Part shown: positions 1-7,689 of the stretch, one piece after another
How positions within the stretch are numbered: the first letter of the stretch is position 1
Layout: each line of letters opens with the position of its first letter
Origin: Candidatus Equimonas faecalis
GTDB lineage: Bacteria > Bacteroidota > Bacteroidia > Bacteroidales > Bacteroidaceae
Direction: 5' to 3'
DNA length: 64,000 nucleotides
Assembly: GCA_018066245.1 (NCBI GenBank)
Contig: JAGHRT010000004.1
Span: 62,001-126,000 of the forward strand
The notes under the pieces: generated by a model
Database searches by the model: none
Told to the model about the DNA's origin: nothing
Seen by the model: the letters and a program-made list of their open reading frames with translations, nothing else
Position numbers and translations under genes: made by a program

Positions 1-2311
1 AGAAGCGTTGGGGCTTCAGGCTTCCCGAGGCCATCTGGCGGAAGGTGCCGTTCTTGTCCAACGTGTACCAGTTGCCATGCTCCTTCGGCGTGTCGGTGCC
101 GTAGAAGGTGTAGGTGTCGTAGGCCGACTGGATGGACAAAGGCTGATAATTACTATTATTCTTAAGCCACATTTCTGAAAATATAAACTGTAATTCACTG
201 TGGCCCTCCTTGGCGCGGATGACATACACGGTGTTCCCTTCCATCTTGGCACCATCCTTCAGTTTCCTGAAAGCCACAAACTCCTCGCCCTCGTCATTAA
301 ACAATATACCGGCCACCTCGGCGGCATCAAACTGGCTGTTGTCCACTATGGTGCGGAACGGCTCGTGCCAGCACTGCCATACGCCTTCCGGCAGAGTGCG
401 GCTATAGTTTACTTTTCCTTTGAAACGAACTGACACAGCATCAGACGGCAGATGATATTCTGTCGCATCAGGCCATTCTATATCCGGAGCAATCTCGTCG
501 AAATAACTGTATTCATATAAGGAAGGGCCTACACTCTTGCCCCTTGTCAGTATATATAGTTTATTGCCAATTTCCAGACAAGGGTTATAGCTGCGAATTT
601 CGTTCAAAAAATCATTGACGATAGCCTCTATTTCCTCTATTGTTTCAGCACCAATTATTTTATCGTGGTATTTCTGAAAATACTCATCTGACGAAATATA
701 TAAAAGGATTGTGTTTTTGGCCTCTTCTCTTTTTGCATTAACGTCTTTATATTTAGCAACGTAGTCCTGAACCTCTTTGACTATAGCTTCGATTTCCTCT
801 ACGCTTTGAGCTTTCTCAATCCGGTCTATGTATTGACTTTGCAGAGGGGAAGTATAAATAGAGAGTTCAAGCCAGAAAAGTGAATGAACTGTCGCTTTAG
901 CCTCTTCTCTTTTGGCTTTAAGCGCAATAATGTAGTCTTGAATGTAGTCTTGAACCTCTTTGACTATAGCCTCTATTTCCTCTACGCTTTGAGCTTTTCC
1001 AATCCGTTCTATGTATTGACTTTGCAGAGGGGAACTATAAATAGAGAGCTTAAGCCAGAAGAGTGAACGAACTGCCTCTTTGGATCCTGCCTGAAACAAA
1101 TTCTTAAATTCATTGTATTCATTGAGCATCGTCTCTATGTCTGTGGTGCTATCAACGGCCTCTTTAATTGCGGCCAAACTTGCTTTGTCGGCATTCGAAA
1201 GAGGCACATCAGTGTTTAAGGCTTTTTCAATATGAGCGAGAATCTCACTCTTGATATTTGTCTGGCTAAACACATTGGTGTAGCCGGCCGCCGTATAGCT
1301 TTCCACGGTTCCCTCCGGTACTAATAGCGCCGTGCCGCTTATCTCACTATTAGCAAAGGGATATATTGTCGTATATGTGGGCGGTGTAGCCCCAAGGAAG
1401 CGAGCATAGAGCAATTTTTTGCAATTGCCAAAACAATTAGGACCTATTTCTTTTAAACTACTCGGCAGAGTAATAGAAGTTAGAGCTACTCCATAAAATG
1501 CCTGTGAGCCAATAGACTCCACATCATTAGGAATTTCAATGGAAGTAAGATTGTCACAATCCATAAACGCATAATCCCCAATGCACGTGAGTTTCCTGTC
1601 AAACGTGATAATGCCTTTGCCGTCCTGATAGACATTGCTCACGATGGTGGCATCGCCAAAGTGGTCTGCATATTGCGGATTCACCACATTGCTATCGGAT
1701 GAGGTATACCCAATAGTTCGGAGCTCTTCCACCGTAGGCAACTTGTGGAAGGGACGGATGGCGCAATCGGTATATTCGGATTCATTACGATTGTCAGCGC
1801 CATACGAGAAGTTGCCACTATTGTCAAAGGAGAAGCCGTATATATAACACGTCCAGTAATCCCCCCAGTTTGTTCTCTTTGACGACACATAGTCGCCCTT
1901 ATAACCGCCGCTGACAAACCTGCATGGAAGGTACAGAGTTGCCGTTTCCGTGACTTCCCATTTCACGCAATGATAAGCATTATATTGAGTGAGATGGCTC
2001 TTCAATGCGTCCAATTCTTTCTTTGAAGGCACATACCACCCGTCGGTAAGTCCGTTCTTGTCGGCATCGTTGGCATCTGCAGGAGTGAAGTGGGTGCCAT
2101 AGTCACTTACGACTTCTCCTACAGCCCCCACGTTCTTTGTGGCGATTGCCACCTTGCCGATGGTGCCGCCGAGGTCAACGACCATAGCCTCCCTGCCGGC
2201 GAGGGTTCCTATGGTACCTACAGGGGAGCCTTCGTTCAGAACCTGTGTCTGTGCCATCGCCGTACTGCATACGGTCAGTATCAAGGCGAAAAGTATGAAA
2301 AGCTTTCTCAT
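1..2311 (-). CDS. Secreted LRR/DUF1566-type surface protein, 3' end cut off by window
   Basis: The reading frame is open from the ATG at 2309-2311 to the window edge, so about 770 residues are present and the C-terminus is missing. It starts with a signal peptide (MRKLFILFALILTVCSTAMAQ). At about residues 60-190 is a DUF1566/Fibrobacter-major-paralogous-type domain (DGWYVPSKKELDAL, then YWTCYI and CAIRPFHK). A short BspA-like leucine-rich (LRR_5) stretch follows (AFMDCDNLTSIEIPNDVESIG, split here only by reading). Next come charged helical segments, two of which are tandem copies of a 61-residue unit (period 183 nt at about 771-1080). It is probably a cell-surface or secreted protein; its ligand is unknown. 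A Bacteroidetes promoter sits just upstream (2340-2370). Confidence 0.85.
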   Translation of the reverse strand, partial: MRKLFILFALILTVCSTAMAQTQVLNEGSPVGTIGTLAGREAMVVDLGGTIGKVAIATKNVGAVGEVVSDYGTHFTPADANDADKNGLTDGWYVPSKKELDALKSHLTQYNAYHCVKWEVTETATLYLPCRFVSGGYKGDYVSSKRTNWGDYWTCYIYGFSFDNSGNFSYGADNRNESEYTDCAIRPFHKLPTVEELRTIGYTSSDSNVVNPQYADHFGDATIVSNVYQDGKGIITFDRKLTCIGDYAFMDCDNLTSIEIPNDVESIGSQAFYGVALTSITLPSSLKEIGPNCFGNCKKLLYARFLGATPPTYTTIYPFANSEISGTALLVPEGTVESYTAAGYTNVFSQTNIKSEILAHIEKALNTDVPLSNADKASLAAIKEAVDSTTDIETMLNEYNEFKNLFQAGSKEAVRSLFWLKLSIYSSPLQSQYIERIGKAQSVEEIEAIVKEVQDYIQDYIIALKAKREEAKATVHSLFWLELSIYTSPLQSQYIDRIEKAQSVEEIEAIVKEVQDYVAKYKDVNAKREEAKNTILLYISSDEYFQKYHDKIIGAETIEEIEAIVNDFLNEIRSYNPCLEIGNKLYILTRGKSVGPSLYEYSYFDEIAPDIEWPDATEYHLPSDAVSVRFKGKVNYSRTLPEGVWQCWHEPFRTIVDNSQFDAAEVAGILFNDEGEEFVAFRKLKDGAKMEGNTVYVIRAKEGHSELQFIFSEMWLKNNSNYQPLSIQSAYDTYTFYGTDTPKEHGNWYTLDKNGTFRQMASGSLKPQRF
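771..1080 (-). repeat. In-frame 183-bp (61-aa) tandem duplication inside the LRR protein gene
   Basis: The segment around 841 recurs at 1024, exactly 183 nt apart, so each unit adds 61 codons without shifting the frame. The encoded unit is helical and acidic (QSVEEIEAIVKEVQDYI) followed by LFWLELSIYTSPLQSQYI. A third, more diverged copy of the helix (ETIEEIEAIVNDFLNEI) lies near 600-720. The two main copies differ at only a few positions, suggesting a fairly recent duplication. Confidence 0.85.
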
Positions 2312-2339
2312 TAATTTATAAGTTTTGATTTTTCGTCTG

Positions 2340-2370
2340 CAAAATTACGAATTAAAAATAGAATATGCAA
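2340..2370 (-). promoter_or_regulatory. Bacteroidetes-type promoter of the LRR protein gene
   Basis: On the minus strand the -7 box TAATTTTG lies at 2347-2340 and a TTG -33 element at 2370-2368, with a 20-bp spacer. This matches the Bacteroidetes consensus (TTTG or TTG, 19-21 bp, TAnnTTTG). The 5' leader would be about 25 nt. Confidence 0.7.
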
Positions 2371-2486
2371 GCGCTTCTTGGAGTATTCGGCTTTTGCAGG
2401 TAAAAACGAGCTTCACCACAACTCACACGCGCTTCACCCAATGCTGTTGTGATGGGTGCGGATTGTGTCCCGTTTACACTTTTTCT

Positions 2487-2509
2487 GCGTCGAATGCATC
2501 GATTGCGTC
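2487..2509 (+). repeat. 9-bp-period motif GCGTCGAnT, first copy of a two-copy element
   Basis: The motif is two and a half copies of a 9-bp unit (GCGTCGAAT, GCATCGATT, GCGTC). A nearly identical motif (21 of 23 positions) occurs at 40519-40541. Both copies lie upstream of a 22-bp-period tandem array, so they look like parts of one composite intergenic element. Confidence 0.6.
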
Positions 2510-2605
2510 GATTTCATCACGAGCCAAATAAACGGCCCTGTTTTGTAAAGCGTACTCTTTTTGTTTCTCGTCTCTTGGTTTGCCAAACGGCAGGAGTAAG
2601 CCCTT

Positions 2606-2693
2606 CGGCACACGTGTGCCAAGATGTCGGAACACGTGTGCATAAATATCGGCACACGTGTCCTGAAATGTCGGGACACGTGTACCGACGGAA
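2606..2693 (+). repeat. Four 22-bp tandem repeats, each centred on the palindrome ACACGTGT
   Basis: Units start at 2606, 2628, 2650 and 2672. Each begins CGG, then one variable base, then ACACGTGT; the remaining bases vary more. In the first unit the palindrome extends to GGCACACGTGTGCC. The period of 22 bp is about two helical turns, so the palindromes lie on one DNA face. The array is about 300 bp upstream of the LRR gene start and reads through no plausible gene. It could be an operator array or part of a MITE-like element. Confidence 0.8.
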
Positions 2694-2795
2694 CGGCTAC
2701 TGGGGTTAGCACCGTTTTGAAGCGGGATAAGTGAGAGCAAAAGAGACGGTAAGGCTCCGAAGTTGGCGACCGAAAAGCCCGACATCAGCGATGGC

Positions 2796-3011
2796 AAAGC
2801 CCCAAAGGGGCGACAGATTGGAGGATAGGGCGTGAGCCCTGTTTTTTGGTATCAGAACCCTATATGGGAGCGCTGTAAGTGCGGCATAAACACCACTTTA
2901 TTTGATTATGTCGCACTTACGGTGCTCTCAGAGAAAAAAGGCGATGAATGAGGTAGGGCTTGCGCCGGCGTGAGCCCTACCCTCCGTTATGTCGTCCTTT
3001 CAGGACTTGTT
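2796..3011. mobile_element. MITE/REP-like palindromic intergenic element
   Basis: The two ends are imperfect inverted repeats of each other: the left end (about 2797-2840) has GGGGCGACA, GGAGG and TAGGGC in order, and the right end (about 2965-3008) reads the same blocks in reverse complement. Inside is a strong hairpin, GTAAGTGCGGCATAA at 2875-2889 pairing with 2906-2920 with one G-U pair. A 30-bp palindrome with 9-bp arms lies at 2952-2981. No ORF or transposase is present. Its function is unknown; it resembles small non-autonomous elements common between Bacteroidales genes. Confidence 0.55.
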
Positions 3012-3123
3012 TGCGCCCTGCCTGACTCCCCATTCCGTACAGTTTACTAATCTTTAAGAGCATATTCCCCTCCCTAAGGGGAGGGGTGGTGCGGTGCGAA
3101 GCAGCCGCGACGGGGTGAGGCCC

Positions 3124-4419
3124 CTATTTTCCCAGCTTCTTCAAAGCCTTGAAGTTCAGCTTCGGAGGCTTCTGGCCGTCGTAGGCGGGAAGGGGGAAGC
3201 GCGTACCGTGCTCCACGTTCCGGTCGAAGAAGCCCCCCATCTGCAGGTAGAGGGCGCTGCCGTCGGGGGTGAGGCCGCCGGCATAGTCGAGGCGCACGCC
3301 GGCACGGCCGGTGGCATCGTGGGTGAAGCCGGCGGAGACGGGACGTACCCATTTGCCGCTGCGGGTGCGGGCCCACTGGTTGGTGAAGCGCACGGCACGG
3401 GTGAGGTAGCCCTGCCCAGGACTGAAATTCTCAAGGAAGGAGTGGGCGTGGGTGTACCACGTGTCGGTGTCGGGACGGAGGAACTCGGCCACGAGGCGCC
3501 ACTTGCCCTCCTCGGGGGCCAGGAAGTAGGCGGTGTAGATGGTGTTGCCCTTGCCGTCGGGGCATACGTGCATAAGGAAGGAATAGGTGTGGCCGGCCTG
3601 CCAGGGATAGCGCAGATAGCTCTGGCCGCCGGAGCCCTCGTTGCCGAACTCGCCGATGTGTACGTCGGGGCCGTGGCGCAGGAGTTTTACGCGCTTGTCC
3701 TCGGGAATGTCGCGCGGGTTCTGGGTGTCGAAGGGGCTCCATACGGAGAACAGCACACGGCGCTCCGTTGGCGAATTGTACTGCATACCGAAGTAGCCCT
3801 CACCGAAGCCGGCGGCCATGTAATAGCTGCTCATGGTCTCGCCCTCCTGGGGCACGGTCACTTCGTTGTAGAACCACTCGTAGTCCTCGCCCTTCGGCAA
3901 GTGGTAGTTCATGTGTACGGAAGGTCCGCGGCGGCCCCAGTAGTTTTCAAAATCCTTGACGCAGGCTATGCGGCCGTCGGTGAGCGTCACCACGACGTCG
4001 GAAATGTCGGCGAAGCGTTCGCCGGAACGCTCCACGCCCTGAAGGTCCACGCGCACGTAGCCGGCCTTTTCTATTTTCACCTCAAGCGAGCCGACCTGAG
4101 CGGTTTCGTCGGAGTCGAAACTTACCGTCTGCTTCTCTCCGCCGCACGACATGAGCATGGTGGCGTGTCCGCGCCCACGGAGCGAGAGGATTATGCTCTG
4201 GGGCTTGCTAATATGGAAAAAGGCGCTCACTACGGTCTCCGGCGCCGTCCAGCCGCGTATGCCGCGGTCGGTAATATGCGACCGGTCGGCCTGGGTGGTG
4301 ACGTAGGCGTTGCCGCCGATGGGCACGTCATACTGAGCAGGCGACTGTGCCGAGGCTTGCAGGAGAATGAGCAAATTAGCTAATGTGAGAATTAGCAAAT
4401 GTGAGAAGGGCTTTTTCAT
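3124..4419 (-). CDS. DUF5077/DUF3472 domain secreted protein
   Basis: This gene encodes a 431-aa protein starting MKKPFSHLLIL. An upstream in-frame Met at 4443 was rejected because this Met begins a proper signal peptide ending near ASAQS. The N-terminal part (about 30-140) resembles DUF5077, and the remainder matches DUF3472 (NEVTVPQEGETMSSYYMA, GFGEGYFGMQYN, WYTHAHSFLENF). Such proteins are exported beta-rich proteins of unknown, possibly glycan-related, function. It is separated from gdhA by 65 bp of AT-rich repeats that run into the 5' end of the coding sequence. The family call is from remembered motifs. Confidence 0.75.
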   Translation of the reverse strand: MKKPFSHLLILTLANLLILLQASAQSPAQYDVPIGGNAYVTTQADRSHITDRGIRGWTAPETVVSAFFHISKPQSIILSLRGRGHATMLMSCGGEKQTVSFDSDETAQVGSLEVKIEKAGYVRVDLQGVERSGERFADISDVVVTLTDGRIACVKDFENYWGRRGPSVHMNYHLPKGEDYEWFYNEVTVPQEGETMSSYYMAAGFGEGYFGMQYNSPTERRVLFSVWSPFDTQNPRDIPEDKRVKLLRHGPDVHIGEFGNEGSGGQSYLRYPWQAGHTYSFLMHVCPDGKGNTIYTAYFLAPEEGKWRLVAEFLRPDTDTWYTHAHSFLENFSPGQGYLTRAVRFTNQWARTRSGKWVRPVSAGFTHDATGRAGVRLDYAGGLTPDGSALYLQMGGFFDRNVEHGTRFPLPAYDGQKPPKLNFKALKKLGK

Positions 4420-4478
4420 ATTAGCAAATGGGGAAATTAGCAAATTAGCAAATTAGCAAATGGGGGAATTAGGGAATT
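4371..4478 (+). repeat. ATTAGCAA-type short tandem repeats
   Basis: The octamer-like unit ATTAGCAA is repeated head to tail around 4436-4460, with scattered copies from 4373. The repeats overlap the start region of the DUF3472 gene and give part of its signal peptide its LANLLILL character. A weaker related stretch (GCTAATTTGC, CATTTGCTCATTT) occurs at about 59320-59357. Confidence 0.7.
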
Positions 4479-4484
4479 AGGAAA

Positions 4485-5822
4485 TCACACAAGGCCCTGA
4501 GCCATCATGGCGTTGGCCACCTTTAGAAAAGCGGTAACGTTGGCCCCCTTCACGTAGTTCACGTAGCCGTCTGCTTCGGTGCCATGTTTCACGCAGCTTT
4601 GGTGAATGTTCTCCATAATGCCATGCAGGCGTCTGTCCACCTCCTCGCTTGTCCAGCTGTGGCGCATACTGTTCTGGCACATCTCAAGACCGCTCACACT
4701 CACACCGCCCGCATTGGCGGCCTTACCGGGAGCATAGAGAATCTTCGCCTTTTGGAACACGGTGATGGCCTCATTGGTGCTGGGCATATTTGCGCCTTCG
4801 CTCACGGCAATCACGCCATTGGCCACAAGCGTCTTTGCATCCTCTTCAAGAATCTCGTCCTGAGTGGCAGAGGGGAGTGCAATGTCGGCCTTCTCGCCCC
4901 AGGGCTTCTGACCGTCCACGTACTTGGCGGAGGGATATTTCTCCACATATTCCTTGATGCGGCCACGGCGCACATTCTTAATTTCCATGATGAAGGCCAG
5001 TTTCTCCTCGTCAATGCCGTCGGCATCGTAGATGTAGCCGTTGGAGTCGCTCATAGTGAGTACCTTGCCACCGAGTTGCAGCACCTTTTGGACAGTATAT
5101 TGCGCCACGTTGCCACTACCGCTCACCAGCACGCTCTTGCCCTCAATGCCGATTCCGCGCGTCTTGAGCATTTCCACGAGGAAATACACATTACCATAAC
5201 CTGTGGCCTCTGGACGAATCAGGCTACCGCCAAACTCAAGTCCCTTGCCAGTGAGCACACCGCTAAACTCGCGGGTGAGTTTCTTGTACATTCCAAACAG
5301 GTATCCCACCTCACGGCCTCCCACGCCGATGTCGCCAGCGGGCACATCAAGATCAGGGCCGATGTGGCGCACCAGCTCCAGCATGAAGGCCTGGCAGAAA
5401 CGCATCACTTCAGCTTCGCTTTTGCCCTTGGGGTCGAAATCCGAACCGCCTTTGGCGCCTCCCATAGGAAGTGTGGTGAGAGAGTTCTTAAATGTCTGTT
5501 CAAAAGCAAGGAACTTCAGGATGCCGAGATTGACAGAAGGATGGAAGCGAAGTCCTCCCTTATAAGGGCCAATGGCATTGCTATGCTGCACGCGATAGCC
5601 GATGTTGGTGCGAACATTGCCCTGATCGTCTGTCCAAGTTACACGGAACTGCACTATGCGGTCGGGAATACAGAGACGTTCAATGAGGTTGGCTCTCTCA
5701 AATTCGGGATGACGGTTGTACTCTTCTTCAATTGTACTAAGCACCTCCTCTACTGCCTGATGGTATTCAGGTTCGTTAGGGAAACGCTTTTTCAAATCTT
5801 CTAAAACTTTCTTTGCTTCCAT
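4485..5822 (-). CDS. gdhA: NADP-type glutamate dehydrogenase
   Basis: This 445-aa cytosolic enzyme interconverts glutamate and 2-oxoglutarate plus ammonia and is a main ammonium-assimilation route in Bacteroidales. The length is normal for hexameric bacterial GDH. Visible signatures are the N-terminal domain with IGPYKGGLRFHPSVN, the catalytic-lysine motif LPMGGAKGGSD, DVPAGDIGVGGREVGYLFG, and the nucleotide-binding VLVSGSGNVAQYT. The start MEAKKVLEDL follows a clear promoter at 5867-5897 by about 45 nt. It appears monocistronic; the downstream gene has its own upstream repeat region. Confidence 0.97.
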   Translation of the reverse strand: MEAKKVLEDLKKRFPNEPEYHQAVEEVLSTIEEEYNRHPEFERANLIERLCIPDRIVQFRVTWTDDQGNVRTNIGYRVQHSNAIGPYKGGLRFHPSVNLGILKFLAFEQTFKNSLTTLPMGGAKGGSDFDPKGKSEAEVMRFCQAFMLELVRHIGPDLDVPAGDIGVGGREVGYLFGMYKKLTREFSGVLTGKGLEFGGSLIRPEATGYGNVYFLVEMLKTRGIGIEGKSVLVSGSGNVAQYTVQKVLQLGGKVLTMSDSNGYIYDADGIDEEKLAFIMEIKNVRRGRIKEYVEKYPSAKYVDGQKPWGEKADIALPSATQDEILEEDAKTLVANGVIAVSEGANMPSTNEAITVFQKAKILYAPGKAANAGGVSVSGLEMCQNSMRHSWTSEEVDRRLHGIMENIHQSCVKHGTEADGYVNYVKGANVTAFLKVANAMMAQGLV

Positions 5823-5866
5823 TGATTTACTTGTTTGTGCTGTATTGATTAATGTATCATCGTGTA

Positions 5867-5897
5867 CAAAGTTACAAATAAGTGAGAAAAAAGCAAA
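5867..5897 (-). promoter_or_regulatory. Promoter of gdhA
   Basis: On the minus strand the -7 box TAACTTTG is at 5874-5867 and a TTTG -33 element at 5897-5894, with a 19-bp spacer. Both elements match the Bacteroidetes consensus. The rest of the 5823-6168 gap holds only AT-rich sequence and the 27-bp repeat copy at 6115. Confidence 0.8.
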
Positions 5898-6114
5898 GAT
5901 TTATTTTCGCTTTTCAAAGGATTTTTTTACAATTTTTTACTTTCACAAACGAAAACGCCAAGAGACAATTTCAAAATCATCAAAAGTCCTCTCTTCCGCC
6001 AATGCACGTTAAAAAAACGACTCAGCATTCAACACGATGGCAGCCACGGCACGCACCAAAATTAAAGCCGACTCAAACGAGCCGGCCTTCTACTGTGTTT
6101 TATGCCTTTTTATA

Positions 6115-6141
6115 AATCACGGGAGCGACCCCTTGATTCAC
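6115..6141 (+). repeat. 27-bp direct repeat, left copy
   Basis: This copy is identical over 27 bp to 7690-7716 and in the same orientation. It starts AATCACGGGAGC and ends CCTTGATTCAC. AATCA and TGATT at its flanks plus GGG and CCC inside can form a small hairpin. The two copies bracket the orphan lipoprotein gene and the candidate RNA at 7.4 kb. Confidence 0.9.
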
Positions 6142-6168
6142 GGCAAGATGAGTATTGAAAAACGAGGA

Positions 6169-7023
6169 CTACTTTTTCTGAGTAGCTGTTCCCACTGACT
6201 GAAGCTGTTTTCTGAACTTATTGTAGAATCTATTAGGAGCACTCACAGTAAAGCGTTTTGATTTCACCTTAAGACTTGATTCGCATACGGGCTCTTTCGT
6301 CTTTTCAAGCGCAACTTTCTGAGAATAGTTTGTCAGAGAAGAAACATAGAATTCGTTATCAACATATTTATAATTGCTGTCCTCCAACTCAAAGGTGTAT
6401 GCAATACGATTACGGAAAACAAGTGGACTATTGTCCTTCGTATAGGAAATAGTAGAGGATTGCTTCTTCGGATAGTTCTGCTCCGGGTGATCACAATCCT
6501 TATAGATATAGTCAGAAATGATAAAGCCTGCTACATACTTCGTAGATCTCGCAGGAATGCAAATTATCTTAGGGTCAGCAACAGTACGAGTCTTTGAAAC
6601 TGCCGCAGTAGCTGACTTCCCTACTGAATAGTTCAGTGCGACGGGATACCATTTACCGTATCTCTCAAGATATCCACCAACAGCAGCATTTGCGCTTTCA
6701 CTTGAAGAAATCACACCTGCTATAGTATAGCTATCACTGCCTGCTGCATAATAATCATAAGCTATGCCATTGCGGATAAAAAAAGATTGCGGTAATACAA
6801 TAAACATATCCTTCTCTGTCTTGTTTGTCGCAAGAAAGCCTAAGCTACCACCCTTTTCCCAAAGATCGTAAGTGAATGTGCAATCTGAGTTCTCATAAAC
6901 AAGACTTTTCTGAACCTGCGACAAATCAGATTTGACATCATACACCTGATAGACAAATGTGTCGCTACAAGAAGTTACAAGCAATGCCATTGCGGCTACG
7001 AAGAGTTTTTTTAAGGTTTTCAT
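6169..7023 (-). CDS. Putative lipoprotein, function unknown
   Basis: This 284-aa protein begins MKTLKKLFVAAMALLVTSCSD; the VTSC lipobox supports this start over the longer upstream frame. It is predicted to be exported and lipid-anchored. The rest is beta-strand-like with no domain I recognise (for example LWEKGGSLGFLATNKTEKD and IPARSTKYVAGFIISDYIY). A promoter-like TAAATTTA box lies at 7063-7056. The gene sits alone between the 27-bp direct repeats, unlike the housekeeping genes on both sides, and is more AT-rich than they are. It may have arrived as a cassette. Confidence 0.75.
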   Translation of the reverse strand: MKTLKKLFVAAMALLVTSCSDTFVYQVYDVKSDLSQVQKSLVYENSDCTFTYDLWEKGGSLGFLATNKTEKDMFIVLPQSFFIRNGIAYDYYAAGSDSYTIAGVISSSESANAAVGGYLERYGKWYPVALNYSVGKSATAAVSKTRTVADPKIICIPARSTKYVAGFIISDYIYKDCDHPEQNYPKKQSSTISYTKDNSPLVFRNRIAYTFELEDSNYKYVDNEFYVSSLTNYSQKVALEKTKEPVCESSLKVKSKRFTVSAPNRFYNKFRKQLQSVGTATQKK

Positions 7024-7216
7024 AATTGTAATACTTTGGTTATTGGTTTTTACTGTAAATTTACACATAAACGGGGAACTAACAAAAGAACCCACAGGAG
7101 ATATTGGAAACTCGTTCACTGTTGATTGTTGGAAAAGCAACAGAACCTGCTCCTACTAACAAATCCTGCACAAACATGAAGTCGGTACAGTATTCTTCTA
7201 CAACACCCGCAAAATT

Positions 7217-7226
7217 GGGGGGGGGG
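7217..7226 (+). repeat. G10 homopolymer tract
   Basis: Ten consecutive G residues lie in the non-coding region about 155-160 bp upstream of the promoter-like box of the lipoprotein gene. Such tracts are prone to slipped-strand length change. No reading frame crosses it convincingly. Confidence 0.85.
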
Positions 7227-7369
7227 ACTAGTTACCCATTAAACGTCTATTATTAATACTAATAGACCTTGATTCTTTCTCCATAAACGCGTTTAACAGT
7301 TATGAAATCAACTGGCACAACTATCAAATCGCGCAAACGAGACACCTTATGTTGGTGGAGTTAGCACAT

Positions 7370-7571
7370 AAGAAGGTGCAGACACTCTTCTTAGCGTTCA
7401 CCCAGGTAGCCTCGGAATGGAAACCTGCCAACAACTTAGGAAGCGTATGCCTACACCTATGTGGTATAGACATTAACTACGCTTTCAGTTGTTGGGAGGT
7501 ATCCCCGATATCCGAGAATACCAACCATCATTTTGGCTGTTCTTATTTCCTTACAAGTTTCCGAGGCTTTT
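7370..7571 (+). ncRNA. Candidate structured RNA, copy 1
   Basis: The stretch begins GTGCAGACA, as does the related one at about 36456. It can fold as a long interrupted hairpin: CTCGGA 7411-7416 with TCCGAG 7511-7516, ACCT 7423-7426 with AGGT 7497-7500, and CCAACAACT 7428-7436 with AGTTGTTGG 7487-7495. An alternative 10-bp pairing, AGCCTCGGAA 7408-7417 with 7559-7568, is followed by four Ts. There is no convincing ORF. The plus strand is assumed from similarity to copy 2. No good promoter was seen, so this copy could be inactive. Confidence 0.5.
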
Positions 7572-7616
7572 CAGGTGAACGCAAAATAATAGTCAATGCA
7601 TTATTTATAATTTGTT

Positions 7617-7658
7617 ATTATTTTTCTCTTTTTCTCTTCTTCTTCTTTTTTTTCTGCC
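7617..7658 (+). repeat. Pyrimidine-rich tract
   Basis: Almost every base is T or C, with several runs of T. It lies between the candidate RNA and the right 27-bp repeat. It might act as a terminator U-tract for the plus strand, but no strong stem directly precedes it. Confidence 0.4.
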
Positions 7659-7689
7659 AGAGCGGGTTTTTATTTTTAGAGGTGTCCTG

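Noticed and set aside
2606..2693. 22-bp repeats as a CRISPR array
   Set aside because: Units are directly adjacent with no unique spacers of CRISPR length, and no cas genes are present. The same holds for 40765-40897.
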